From a virus: a DNA stretch of 28,552 nt. The notes beneath the pieces were generated by a model. It saw only the letters and a list, made by a program, of their open reading frames with translations, did not search any database and had not been told where the DNA came from. Below, piece by piece: positions 20,791 through 28,552 of this stretch. Numbering within the stretch: the first letter of the stretch is position 1; the number at the start of each line of letters is the position of its first letter. Location of the stretch: the IMG/VR virus record IMGVR_UViG_3300027522_000023, positions 1-28,552 of that record. One strand, given 5' to 3'. A program made the position numbers and the translations under genes.

Positions 20791-22209
20791 TTAATTTATC
20801 CTCGCTTGTCCCGTGCTTATCGCTTTATTGATAGCCGGTATAATACTGTTTGCTGCAAAGTTATGATCTATTACACCCATTCCGCCAAAACTTTGATTTA
20901 TTGTAATCTTTTGATTTGAAGCTGCTGAAGCACTCCCCGCAGATTGTGTTGGTGATGCACCAAAAAGAAAACTAACAATACCCGCTCCAACTTTATTAAG
21001 TCCCCCAGAGGCTTGTGTCATAAAGAAATCGTATAGTTTGGCTTGTGCTACCATAACCATTAATTGAATTACTGCTCGTTTTAATCCATCAGCTACATTG
21101 TCACCCATTACTGCTGAAGTAAGCATTGAAGAAGCCGTTTGTGCTGCAAATTCAGCAGCTTTTTTACTTGAACTATTTATTTCTTTATATATTACTTCTT
21201 GCAATTCTAAAGCCGGTAATTCTTTGTTTCTTATTATATCTACAGTATGAAGCTGAACTTCACTAGTTTTCTTATATTGTTCTGCTATAATTCCTAGTTT
21301 TTCTGACACTAATTGTAAATCTGGAGCTTGTGAAGAAATAACGCTCATTCCTTGAGGTAGTTTTGTCGATAAAGTTTCACCTAATTCTTCCAATTCTTTA
21401 AGACTCATTTCTTGAACGGTTTTTTTAAATTCTTCGACTGCTGCTTGAGAATCAGTCATAACTTTAACAATTTCCACTTGAGAACCAAAAAGACGAAATT
21501 TATCTGTAAGCCCTTCAACTGCTTCTGCTGCAAATTTTATACTTTTAGCAATAGTAATCACTACTGGAGATAATAAGTCGCCTAACGCTTCAGCAGCATC
21601 ACCAACAGCGTTTTTCATCTGTTCAATGCTTCCCGTCATTGTTTGCGACTGTGCTAATGCTTGACCGCCAAAAAGAGTAGCGACATTATTTGTTAATGTT
21701 TCTAAGCGTTCTGTTGATCCAACTGCCCCTTTAACTTCAATCCCATATCGACTCATTGCGTTTGTAGAACTACCAATTGTTTTAGCAACTAAATCTCCCG
21801 CACTTTTTAAGTCTAAACCCATACCCGCAGCTAAATCTAAAGTGGCTTTTGTTAAAAGTTTTATTTCATCTTCGCCTTTAACAAATGATGCTAACATAGA
21901 TTGCATCATAATTATATCTTCATCGCCAAACATCGACACTTGTTGCAATGCTGAAGCTTGTAATAATAATGCTTTTGAAGTTTTACCTAATGCTGTTGCA
22001 AGTTTTTTCTCTGCAAGTTCTTGTTTCCCAGATAATTCAATAGCAGCCCCTAAACCACTTATTAAACCTTTTGCAGCAAAAAAAGCAGCCCCGACCATAC
22101 CCGCTGCTTTACCTAATCCCACCATTCCTTTTTCAACACCTTTAAGTTCTTTTTTAGCTTTTTTCGTTCCTTTAGCTCTAACTTTAATGTTTAAATTTTT
22201 ATCAGCCAT
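20791..22209 (-). CDS. Tail tape measure protein
   Basis: This 472-residue protein starts MADKNLNIKVRAKGTKKAKK and has the tape-measure composition: alternating Ala/Gly-rich hydrophobic helices (VGLGKAAGMVGAAFFAAKG, about 30-48), long coiled regions, and a second hydrophobic block near residues 365-415. It sets tail length. At about 0.15 nm per residue it predicts a tail of roughly 70 nm, short for a siphovirus. Its start overlaps the end of the frameshifted tail chaperone. Confidence 0.85.
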   Translation of the reverse strand: MADKNLNIKVRAKGTKKAKKELKGVEKGMVGLGKAAGMVGAAFFAAKGLISGLGAAIELSGKQELAEKKLATALGKTSKALLLQASALQQVSMFGDEDIIMMQSMLASFVKGEDEIKLLTKATLDLAAGMGLDLKSAGDLVAKTIGSSTNAMSRYGIEVKGAVGSTERLETLTNNVATLFGGQALAQSQTMTGSIEQMKNAVGDAAEALGDLLSPVVITIAKSIKFAAEAVEGLTDKFRLFGSQVEIVKVMTDSQAAVEEFKKTVQEMSLKELEELGETLSTKLPQGMSVISSQAPDLQLVSEKLGIIAEQYKKTSEVQLHTVDIIRNKELPALELQEVIYKEINSSSKKAAEFAAQTASSMLTSAVMGDNVADGLKRAVIQLMVMVAQAKLYDFFMTQASGGLNKVGAGIVSFLFGASPTQSAGSASAASNQKITINQSFGGMGVIDHNFAANSIIPAINKAISTGQARIN

Positions 22210-22609
22210 TATCTTTCTTTGCCTTTTCTTGCATACAAGAGTTTACTTCTTTATCTATAATTGAGAAACAGTCAAGCCGGTGAGCAGAAATATTATCAAG
22301 TTCGCCAAGAGTGATATTGAACTTCGTTGTGTAGCTGTATTCGTTAATCATATCTACCATCCACTTTTCAATCAATAGATTACAGTCTGCAAAGAACGGC
22401 ACAGTATAAAAAAGCATCTGCCCATCAGTAAAATCTTTACTTGCTTTACATACTTCATCTATTATTGCCCACACATCTTCAATCGTTTGCATTCTAACCG
22501 GTTTGTGTTCATAAGTTACCGGGAGTTTCGCCACAGTATAGGGGAGGCTTCTATATATATCACGTGGTTCTGGTGTCCCAAAGTGCCAACACCAAACCGC
22601 TAGGCTCAA
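22202..22609 (-). CDS. Tail assembly chaperone, frameshift extension (GT-like)
   Basis: This frame has no convincing own start: only a TTG at its beginning (22609), no Shine-Dalgarno, and the first ATG lies at residue 40. It lies in the -1 frame relative to the 90-residue gene just upstream, which ends at 22606. A slippery AAAAAAA occurs 12 bases before it, with the -1 frame open between. It most likely extends the upstream chaperone into a 225-residue fusion (lambda G-GT type) needed for tail assembly. Its end overlaps the tape measure gene. Confidence 0.75.
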   Translation of the reverse strand: MSLAVWCWHFGTPEPRDIYRSLPYTVAKLPVTYEHKPVRMQTIEDVWAIIDEVCKASKDFTDGQMLFYTVPFFADCNLLIEKWMVDMINEYSYTTKFNITLGELDNISAHRLDCFSIIDKEVNSCMQEKAKKDNG

Positions 22610-22878
22610 CCCCCGGAATCTTTTTTTGCCGGTTCAATCCCTAAGTATTCTAAAAATATTGCTTGTAAAACTTCATCTACTTGTGCCATTCCCATCGCTT
22701 TAAAGTCATTTTCACCAAGTCCCGCAATATCGCCAACTTTCTGTAAAACATCGTAATACGCTTCTACATCCATTTTGCCATCCCACCAGACTTTTGCATT
22801 TAACTTATGCAACTCACGTCTTTGTGCGTATGTACAATCAATTACGTCCCACTCTTTTTCATTTATCTTAATAATCAT
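22606..22878 (-). CDS. Tail assembly chaperone (G-like), 90 aa
   Basis: The ATG at 22878 has a strong GGGAGG site. This small acidic helical protein (MIIKINEKEWDVIDCTYAQR and onward) lies between the tail tube and tape measure genes, exactly where phage tail chaperones lie. It ends ...IEPAKKDSGG, with the two lysine codons forming part of a slippery sequence. Normal termination gives 90 residues; a -1 slip gives the longer fusion. The short and long forms together normally coat the tape measure before tube polymerisation. Confidence 0.8.
   Translation of the reverse strand: MIIKINEKEWDVIDCTYAQRRELHKLNAKVWWDGKMDVEAYYDVLQKVGDIAGLGENDFKAMGMAQVDEVLQAIFLEYLGIEPAKKDSGG
22621..22642 (-). promoter_or_regulatory. 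Programmed -1 ribosomal frameshift site
   Basis: The minus strand reads GCA AAA AAA GAT, giving a perfect slippery heptamer A AAA AAA (22627-22621). A Shine-Dalgarno-like AGGGA (22642-22638) lies 10 bases upstream, the spacing of the stimulatory element of E. coli dnaX. A stem (22566-22576 with 22589-22598) lies 22 bases downstream, rather far for a typical stimulator. After slippage the frame reads AGA TTC CGG GGG TTG straight into the downstream ORF. Confidence 0.75.
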
Positions 22879-22894
22879 AATGCCTCCCGATTTA

Positions 22895-23884
22895 TTAAGT
22901 TGCTATTATTGTAATTAGAGCGTTTGAGCCGTCTGCTGTTGCTTTAAACGGCAAATCAATAAACACTCCACTATCAGTATCAGTATGAGAATAACCCGTG
23001 TATTTAGCTGTCGGAATATTAAAGTTAATAGCCGAGCCATCGCCAACAACAATTGCAACAGATGTGCCATCTCTAAAATCATCAATTGTATCTGTAACAT
23101 TGTTATCTAATAAGGCTGATACATTACCGGTGACTTCAATCATTCCGCCCCGCATATAAGCTGAAGGTTCAGCTTCAATTGAATTAACTGTTTCATATCC
23201 CACTCTTGTTGCCGGATTAGATATTGTAACATCAAAATTACTCAACACAACATTATCGCCGCCAATAGTCGTAGTTGTGCAATCAAAAAACCCTTCTTCG
23301 TAATCTGCTGCCGTTGCATTTGGTGCAGTTCCTTCTGTTCCGATTACCGGTTGGTAGCCACTAAAAAACGTACCAGAAGCAGTAAGTCGTCCACCGTTTG
23401 CAGTTGGATTCATACTTAAGGTTAAATCTTGAAGAATCGAAGAAAACATTAATCTGTCTTGATCTACATCTGGTGAAGATATAACAACACAAGCATACTG
23501 TCCTGTTGTAGCCCCTTCGGTGTATTCAACTGTTGCTTGATTTCCTGTAATTGCAGCAGTAACAGCCGGACTTGCATCTTCAGTTACTAATTGCAATAAA
23601 AGTTGTAATACCGCTTCGTTTTCTACTACGTAATCACTAAATGACCACGTAAAAGTTCCGCCTTTAAATACAGCAATATGATCATCTGGTCTTTGGACTC
23701 TTTGCCCAGAGCGGATTGCATCCGAAAAAGTTGAACCGGCTGAATAATCAATATCATTCACGGTCGGTGTTCTTAATTTATACAGCGTACCCGATACATC
23801 ATTAACACCTAGTGCATCTAACTGCAAAGATATATACGATTCAAATTGCTTACCGGAATAGACTGATTTGTCTAAACTTGCCAT
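22895..23884 (-). CDS. Major tail tube protein
   Basis: This 329-residue beta-rich protein is placed between the tail terminator candidate and the tail chaperones, the standard tube position. The start is MASLDKSVYSGKQFESYISL with a GGA-rich site upstream. The C-terminal domain (GDNVVLSNFDVTISNPATRV, then a GVFIDLPFKA end) resembles phage tube and Ig-like extensions; residues about 200-329 may be a surface domain. Its Thr/Asp-rich composition fits a secreted-type virion protein. The tube surrounds the tape measure and conducts DNA. Confidence 0.75.
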   Translation of the reverse strand: MASLDKSVYSGKQFESYISLQLDALGVNDVSGTLYKLRTPTVNDIDYSAGSTFSDAIRSGQRVQRPDDHIAVFKGGTFTWSFSDYVVENEAVLQLLLQLVTEDASPAVTAAITGNQATVEYTEGATTGQYACVVISSPDVDQDRLMFSSILQDLTLSMNPTANGGRLTASGTFFSGYQPVIGTEGTAPNATAADYEEGFFDCTTTTIGGDNVVLSNFDVTISNPATRVGYETVNSIEAEPSAYMRGGMIEVTGNVSALLDNNVTDTIDDFRDGTSVAIVVGDGSAINFNIPTAKYTGYSHTDTDSGVFIDLPFKATADGSNALITIIAT

Positions 23885-23924
23885 TTTTATTTGTTCCTTT
23901 TATTTTTATGATGTACCATCATTT

Positions 23925-24437
23925 TTATGTAAAAATTTCTGTTACTGTACAATTGAAAGACAAATTTGCTCTCCACATATCCAAATCATCTTCGTCTTGT
24001 TCGTAATTAACTTCTTCAATTCTGCCATCGTGATATTTATAAACACCAGAAGGCGAATAGCTTGTATTATTATGTATTAATCTTTTTAAATGCTCTGCCG
24101 TGCTTGTTAATTGTGTTTTAACATTTTTAAAACCACCGCCACGCATTAAAGTATATACAATATCAACTTCGTAATCCCTAGATTGACCAGAAGAAAGCAT
24201 TTGAATTAATGTATCTCCTTGTAAATCAATAGTAATAGATTGATTTCCACGATGCTCGTCAATTACTGGAATTTTAAATTCTTTTCTTATTAAATCTTGC
24301 AATGATTCTATTACGTTTTCATAAACTACATTAGCATAGCTGTCAGTATCACTTGAGCCAAAGTTCCAATCGTTTGATTCAGCAGACCAAAGCTTGTGAT
24401 TTTCTGCCCATAATGAAGATTGTAAAGTAGTAGCCAT
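23925..24437 (-). CDS. Tail terminator candidate, 170 aa
   Basis: The protein contains VVYENVIESLQDLIRKEFKI (residues about 37-56), a strand-turn-strand core and FNCTVTEIFT at the end. Length and position, after the connector gene and before the tail tube, fit a tail terminator that caps the tube and joins it to the head. Sequence similarity to a known family is not obvious to me. The start overlaps the previous stop (TAATG). Confidence 0.6.
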   Translation of the reverse strand: MATTLQSSLWAENHKLWSAESNDWNFGSSDTDSYANVVYENVIESLQDLIRKEFKIPVIDEHRGNQSITIDLQGDTLIQMLSSGQSRDYEVDIVYTLMRGGGFKNVKTQLTSTAEHLKRLIHNNTSYSPSGVYKYHDGRIEEVNYEQDEDDLDMWRANLSFNCTVTEIFT

Positions 24438-25420
24438 TAAATTCTTTCAGCGTTTGCGTGTTTGACTGCTAAAGTTCGTGAATCTAACTCGCCAGATACT
24501 TCCATTTCCCATTCATCATTTGCTGTATAAACACCCGGTGAAAATCTTACTTGCATTCCGTGTCCTACATCTTGAAAGTTGCCATCGATAACTTCCGCAT
24601 CGCTTGACTTGTCTATTTTTAAACTTGTGTCATCTGAAATAAAAGTATCATATTTAACACCAGAAGCAGAGCCACTTGTAAATGTCCCGGCTGTACTAAT
24701 AATAATTTTTATTACATCCCATACGGCTGTTGGTCTGCCACGTACATCAATGATTGATCCCGTTGTATTTGCATTGATTGATACTTCTCTAATTATACCG
24801 GAATTTTTAGCCAAGCCTTCGTCTTGCGATAAAGCAATTTCACCTTTACGAATCATATCAAGATAGCCTGTGCCTTCTGGATTCATAGCCATAGCCATTA
24901 ATTCATCGCCTTTGTCTTTGTCAAAAGGTCTAATCAAATCAGCACAAGCAATTATTGCTGTACTTCTTACGACTATTTCTGGGTAATTATTACCCGTGGC
25001 AGAAGCTACCCCAACACCTTTTCGTGGGTATATTGGCACAGGTAATACATTACGTACAAAGTCACTTGCTTTACGGACTGCTTCAGTTTTAGTGTCAAAC
25101 CAATCACGTCCCGCTTCTATAACCGCACTATTTAAAAGCGATGAAGATGAATCTTCTAAGAAGAAGCTTAATAGTCCCGTGCTTGTATTGTAATTAAATT
25201 CTTTGTTTGCATTTGGTGTATCTGTAACCGAAGTCATTTCTTCACCGTTATTAAATAGTTGCGTTACATAGCCCGAAGAATAAAGATAATATAAGTCAGT
25301 TGTACCGGAGGAAGTCCAATCGCTAGGTATAACCCTTCTTAAGTTATAATTATTAATATTTGGTTCTATGTATTGTAAGTCTGTGTTTGTGTCACAATAA
25401 GTTGCTTCGTATGTACTCAC
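24437..25420 (-). CDS. Virion structural / head-tail connector candidate, 327 aa
   Basis: The N-terminal half starts with a YCDTNTDLQYIEP segment and contains a helix-rich stretch AGRDWFDTKTEAVRKASDFV (residues about 103-122), reminiscent of DUF1320-like connector domains. The C-terminal half is beta-rich and ends HANAERI. Translation starts at a GTG overlapping the 61-residue gene (GTGA). It lies just before the terminator candidate, a head-tail junction position. The split into a connector domain plus an extra virion domain is an inference. Confidence 0.5.
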   Translation of the reverse strand: MSTYEATYCDTNTDLQYIEPNINNYNLRRVIPSDWTSSGTTDLYYLYSSGYVTQLFNNGEEMTSVTDTPNANKEFNYNTSTGLLSFFLEDSSSSLLNSAVIEAGRDWFDTKTEAVRKASDFVRNVLPVPIYPRKGVGVASATGNNYPEIVVRSTAIIACADLIRPFDKDKGDELMAMAMNPEGTGYLDMIRKGEIALSQDEGLAKNSGIIREVSINANTTGSIIDVRGRPTAVWDVIKIIISTAGTFTSGSASGVKYDTFISDDTSLKIDKSSDAEVIDGNFQDVGHGMQVRFSPGVYTANDEWEMEVSGELDSRTLAVKHANAERI

Positions 25421-25602
25421 GCTAAATGTGTCCTATTCTTTAAATCTTTAAAATTAATTGGTGTTGGTTCTTCCATTTCGTTTATAATATTAATCAAGGC
25501 AATTAGATCATTAAAGTAAATTTCTGGATTCTTGCAAAGCGTATTAAGGTCTATGTCTTTAGCTTTTTCTTTTATAACGTGGATAGAATCGCCTAGTGTC
25601 AT
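25417..25602 (-). CDS. Small hypothetical protein, 61 aa
   Basis: The protein reads MTLGDSIHVIKEKAKDIDLN, then an amphipathic helix and an ending FKDLKNRTHLA. Its ATG overlaps the lysozyme stop (ATGA), and its stop overlaps the next GTG. No known domain. It links the lysis and connector genes. Confidence 0.55.
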   Translation of the reverse strand: MTLGDSIHVIKEKAKDIDLNTLCKNPEIYFNDLIALINIINEMEEPTPINFKDLKNRTHLA

Positions 25603-26090
25603 AAGTATTCTTTTACTGTGTCTATGTACTTTTCTTCTGTGCCTTTGCCTTGTTCGGTGTTATAATACTTCTTCCAATATTTAGCACGTCCTTCTAATGT
25701 GTTTGGCATCTTCATTGGAACTCGCCAATACTTTAAACGACAATGCACAATCGCTGCTGATATATTTTTTTCAAGTATATCCGCCCACAATCTTTCATCG
25801 TTGTTTTGCCAATGCTTTAAATCGACTAGACTTACTATAGCACATTCGCCCATTAACGACTTGCGATGCTTTAAGTAATGCTGAAGATTATCAACTGCCG
25901 ATAACGGTTCTATCTGCCAGAAACTTCTTGCCGGTCCATCGCCTAACTGTCGCAAATACTTATACTTGGATTCAACTAAACCCGTTTCGTGGATTAAAGT
26001 AATTGCAGCTTCTGTTGCAAATTTGTCGCCCATCCCTTCACAAGTGGACTGAATAAGCGACTTCATTTGTGTTGGACTGATCACTTCCAA
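25599..26090 (-). CDS. Lysozyme-like endolysin or transglycosylase
   Basis: This 163-residue protein has a lysozyme-superfamily pattern: catalytic-type Glu in LIHETGLVES (E35), then LRQLGDGPARSFWQIEP (residues about 46-62) and a C-terminal helical half. Such proteins cleave the glycan of peptidoglycan, either at lysis or at entry. It lies right after two holin-like genes, supporting an endolysin role. The start is unclear: a TTG (26090) gives MEVISPTQMKSLIQ; ATG 26066 would remove 8 residues. No signal peptide is seen, so holin pores would be needed. Confidence 0.75.
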   Translation of the reverse strand: MEVISPTQMKSLIQSTCEGMGDKFATEAAITLIHETGLVESKYKYLRQLGDGPARSFWQIEPLSAVDNLQHYLKHRKSLMGECAIVSLVDLKHWQNNDERLWADILEKNISAAIVHCRLKYWRVPMKMPNTLEGRAKYWKKYYNTEQGKGTEEKYIDTVKEYL

Positions 26091-26317
26091 GCAATCTTTA
26101 AGAGTGAACTCAATACATCGAGAACTTCCTTCATTATCTGCTTCCGTTCTTCGTTGTCAAGTTTTCCATCATCTTCGTAAGCTTCTTGCAAAGCCTTAAA
26201 GACTTCTTTTATTTCATCAATCAACTTCTTGTATCTTAAACCCATAAAAGTCGCTCCACTAGCAACCATAATACCGGCTAAATAAAACAAGTTTGACCAA
26301 CTAAACCAATCACTCAT
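26081..26317 (-). CDS. Holin-like small membrane protein, 78 aa
   Basis: I choose the ATG at 26317 (MSDWFSWSNL) because AGGAGGT sits 5 bases upstream; an upstream in-frame ATG at 26362 lies within the previous gene. One membrane helix (residues about 9-27, NLFYLAGIMVASGATFMGL) is followed by a soluble tail with an EF-hand-like DDGKLDNEE (49-57). It overlaps the endolysin start. It is a holin or holin partner candidate. Confidence 0.6.
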   Translation of the reverse strand: MSDWFSWSNLFYLAGIMVASGATFMGLRYKKLIDEIKEVFKALQEAYEDDGKLDNEERKQIMKEVLDVLSSLLKIAWK

Positions 26318-26318
26318 A

Positions 26319-26549
26319 TTACCTCCTAAATAGGTATGCAATAAAACCACCAAATACGACACTTAATACCGATCCTATCCCTTGTATTGTTGCCATTCCA
26401 CCTTCTAGCTTTCTTACTCGTCCATTCTGCATTTGTACTGATAGCTTAGTGTCTCTGGCTTCTTTATGGATTGACTGCATCGTTGATTCAATACGTGCCA
26501 ATCTATCTACAAGGTCTAAACGATATTCATCGATTTGTGGTTTATTCAC
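26319..26549 (-). CDS. XhlA-like small membrane protein, 76 aa
   Basis: A GTG start overlapping the previous stop (GTGA) gives a soluble coiled coil (RLDLVDRLARIESTMQSIHK, residues about 10-29) and a C-terminal membrane helix (about 53-73, ATIQGIGSVLSVVFGGFIAYL). This layout matches XhlA-type haemolysin/holin-associated proteins of phages. It lies just before the second membrane protein and the endolysin, so the three form a likely lysis cassette. Confidence 0.65.
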   Translation of the reverse strand: MNKPQIDEYRLDLVDRLARIESTMQSIHKEARDTKLSVQMQNGRVRKLEGGMATIQGIGSVLSVVFGGFIAYLFRR

Positions 26550-26695
26550 TTTTTAGATTCTTTCTTGTCTTCTTTTTTTTCTTCTTCTTTTTTAGCTGCG
26601 GCCTCGTAACCTTGAATTAAAAAATTGACTTCTGCAATTCTCATATTCAATTGTTCACTTTCCGCTTTTAGCTGTTCTAGTCGTTTTTGTGGCAT
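26546..26695 (-). CDS. Small charged coiled-coil protein, 49 aa
   Basis: The ATG at 26695 follows GGGAGG by 5 bases. The product starts MPQKRLEQLKAESEQLNMRI and ends in a Lys/Glu-rich tail (EEEKKEDKKESKK). It is an amphipathic helix with no known domain. The stop overlaps the XhlA-like GTG. It may be a fibre-associated or lysis-cassette protein. Confidence 0.6.
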   Translation of the reverse strand: MPQKRLEQLKAESEQLNMRIAEVNFLIQGYEAAAKKEEEKKEDKKESKK

Positions 26696-26712
26696 AACGC
26701 CTCCCTTTGTTT

Positions 26713-26961
26713 TTATTCTGAATCTGCTTCTAATTTATCCGCCCAAGCTTCTTTAACTGCATCTGTCCAAAGCGTGTCTGCCATTCCTTTTATTTCATCA
26801 CTCTCTGAAGATACATCCATATCTGGTGTTAAAACTCTGCGTTTATATGAATAAGATAACGCATTACCATCTTCTACAATCGCAATTTTTTCCCGTTCTT
26901 GAATATGTTTGTATTCAGTTCTTACTTCGTAATCGTATGTTATTACTTTTTCTAAAGCCAT
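26713..26961 (-). CDS. Hypothetical protein after tail fibre, 82 aa
   Basis: This acidic protein (MALEKVITYDYEVRTEYKHI and onward) has a C-terminal helix (DTLWTDAVKEAWADKLEADS). The ATG is preceded by GGAG. Its start is 55 bases after the fibre stop. Small genes here can encode fibre assembly chaperones, but nothing in the sequence proves this. Confidence 0.55.
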   Translation of the reverse strand: MALEKVITYDYEVRTEYKHIQEREKIAIVEDGNALSYSYKRRVLTPDMDVSSESDEIKGMADTLWTDAVKEAWADKLEADSE

Positions 26962-26992
26962 TTTTTACTCCTGTTTGTTTTATTTGTTCCAT

Positions 26993-27010
26993 TCTAATTA
27001 TCCAATTAGA
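26993..27010. repeat. Inverted repeat between fibre and 82-aa gene
   Basis: A 7-bp AT-rich inverted repeat (tctaatt / aattaga) with a 4-base loop lies just after the fibre stop. No T-run follows on the minus strand. It may be a weak processing or stability hairpin. Confidence 0.35.
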
Positions 27011-27016
27011 CTTAAA

Positions 27017-28552
27017 TTATGCTGCTATATATGATATGCAAATTTGACCTTCAAAAGTACCATCTACATTATCAGCTTGTAAATATGATTCGTCAGCATT
27101 ACCTGTATTATGAACTTGTATAGTTATAAAATTATTACCACTCGTAATAATCGGAGTTATTTGTGTAGCTATTGAAGTAGAGCCATATCTATTAAAAGTA
27201 ATTGAACCAACAGACAATTCAGCACTATCATCTAAATCTGCACAAGTAAAAGGCATACTTATTTTTAAAGTACCCGCACCACTTCCACTATCAGTTTCAA
27301 ATTTACCCGACACAGTAACCATTCTGCCGATTTTTGTATATACAAGTTTTTGATTAGCTGCATCCAATACCCAACTTCCACTATCTGTCCCAGTAATTGC
27401 AGTAGTGTGTAATCCTTCTTCATAGTCATCAAGGAGTTCGCTTGACATTGTAGTTCCATCTGAAGTCGCTGAAAAGTCAATTCCTTTTCCGCTAGTAGCA
27501 ATTTTAATATTTCCATCAAATTTTGCATCACTTGCAACGTGCAACATCTCTGCCGGACTATTTGTACCAATACCTACTTTATTATTTGCCGCATCAACAA
27601 ATATCATATTAGCATTGCCAGTTGATTCTACTCTAAAATCAAGGTCAACCCCGCCTTCGTTAAAAACAGTTTCAGTTGGTAAAATATCAAATCGAGCAAG
27701 TAAAGACCCGGCAGACATTGTGTTTATGGCAACTCTACCATCTTCAGAGCCATCAGTAATATCTTTAATCTGTGAAATATATTCAGCATAAACAACATCT
27801 TGAGAGTTGTTATTGCGACCCGCAGACACTATTTTACCTAATTGGTCATTATTTGCCGGACTGCTAGAATTTCGATACATTCTTAAATTTGGTCCAACAT
27901 TAGCATCTGCATCAGTTGATGTCAAGGTAAGATTGTTTCCGTTGCCACTTGCGTTTATTACCATATGGTTATCCGGAAGTGTAACTAAGCCATTTTCATC
28001 TATTGTTATAAATTTAGTATTGACTGCTCCAAGAGTTGAAGCTTTACCAATCGTTAATTTATCTTCAGAGTCATCAAGACCTATGTGAAAGTCTAACGCA
28101 TTCCCATCAAAAATAATCTTTGCATCTTCAGCACCACCATCGCCAACAGTTAAAGTTGGCGTAGTTCCATTAAGCAACATACCACCACTTGCAGTAACAG
28201 CACCGGTGACTTGAAGCGTAGTAGCCATATCAACTGCACCATCAATGTCAACTGCATCTAAATTAGTTGTGCCATTAATATCAGCGTTACCTTCTATATC
28301 TAAACTTGCCCCGTCAATTTCACCGGTTACTGTAATTGAATCAACAAAAGCATCTTTCCAACGTACTCCTGTTGTTCCAAGATCAACATCACTATCAGAT
28401 TGTGGACCAAAGATATTATCAGCCACATACACTTGCTCTGTATTGTTAGCATAAAAATGTATTTCATTTACATCTTCAAAATCTATCTTGGTTTCATTAT
28501 CTTCTCCAATTTTAATATCTGCTGCCAATAATGAAGTGATTCCTGTTTGTGC
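27017..28552 (-). CDS. Tail fibre / receptor-binding protein (5' end cut by window end)
   Basis: This frame is open at the window end. It begins AQTGITSLLAADIKIG and continues GEDNETKIDFEDVNEIHFYA, a fibre N-terminal style seen in many aquatic phages. The middle is a low-complexity repeat of beta-solenoid-like TGEIDGASLDIEGNADINGT units, later NKVGIGTNSPAEMLHVASDA, and a final globular region (EGLHTTAITGTDSGSWVLD to EGQICISYIAA). The C-terminal part probably contacts the host receptor. Joined to MAALGSQTI at bases 28-2, the full protein is 520 residues. An in-frame TTG at 28528 is not a convincing start. Confidence 0.8.
   Translation of the reverse strand, partial: AQTGITSLLAADIKIGEDNETKIDFEDVNEIHFYANNTEQVYVADNIFGPQSDSDVDLGTTGVRWKDAFVDSITVTGEIDGASLDIEGNADINGTTNLDAVDIDGAVDMATTLQVTGAVTASGGMLLNGTTPTLTVGDGGAEDAKIIFDGNALDFHIGLDDSEDKLTIGKASTLGAVNTKFITIDENGLVTLPDNHMVINASGNGNNLTLTSTDADANVGPNLRMYRNSSSPANNDQLGKIVSAGRNNNSQDVVYAEYISQIKDITDGSEDGRVAINTMSAGSLLARFDILPTETVFNEGGVDLDFRVESTGNANMIFVDAANNKVGIGTNSPAEMLHVASDAKFDGNIKIATSGKGIDFSATSDGTTMSSELLDDYEEGLHTTAITGTDSGSWVLDAANQKLVYTKIGRMVTVSGKFETDSGSGAGTLKISMPFTCADLDDSAELSVGSITFNRYGSTSIATQITPIITSGNNFITIQVHNTGNADESYLQADNVDGTFEGQICISYIAA

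Overview
The window looks like the essentially complete genome of a small tailed bacteriophage, cut open inside a tail-fibre gene. Every supported gene lies on the minus strand. Genes are tightly packed, with many ATGA, GTGA and TAATG stop/start overlaps and frequent TTG and GTG starts. Base composition is AT-rich, roughly 35% GC by eye. No integrase, excisionase, tRNA, CRISPR array or insertion sequence is visible. No gene-free stretch exceeds 300 bases; the longest are 15617-15818, 8345-8460 and 14925-15018. The protein styles (P22/HK97-fold capsid, short tape measure, fibre with IKIGEDNETKIDFE motifs) resemble uncultured marine siphoviruses. A lipoprotein and a periplasmic thioredoxin-like protein hint at a diderm host. 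Host and species cannot be named from this sequence.

Layout in the direction of transcription (high to low coordinate): (1) 28552-15819, tail and lysis: tail fibre, small proteins, holin-like membrane proteins, a lysozyme-like endolysin, head-tail connector and terminator candidates, tail tube, tail assembly chaperones linked by a -1 frameshift, tape measure, tail hub, a further structural protein, then five small membrane or secreted proteins. A hairpin terminator follows at 15764-15796. (2) 15616-8461, early/replication: small early proteins, a 56-residue XRE-type HTH, a pseudoknot-like RNA, a Sak3/DUF1071 annealing protein, a replisome-organiser gene with origin-like repeats inside it, NinG, an HTH-methyltransferase, a PD-(D/E)XK-like nuclease, a winged helix protein, a DnaQ-like exonuclease, a small SSB and a sigma-region-4-like HTH. 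(3) 8344-28, packaging and head: zinc ribbon, small basic proteins, small and large terminase, portal, virion morphogenesis protein, minor head protein fused to an ADP-ribosyltransferase domain, scaffold, major capsid protein and decoration-type proteins. This block runs into the fibre start at base 28.

The two window ends appear to join. If base 28552 and base 1 are the same cytosine, the fibre reads through in frame as a 520-residue protein. The window is then a circular or circularly permuted genome of 28,551 bp.

Points most worth a second look: the dnaX-like frameshift signal in the tail chaperones, the interleaved inverted repeats (pseudoknot or switch) over the start of an early gene, tandem 11-bp iterons beside an AT-rich tract inside the replication gene, the head protein/ADP-ribosyltransferase fusion, and a thioredoxin fold whose CxxC motif is SxxS. 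Ten genes of 28-59 residues were read directly from the DNA.
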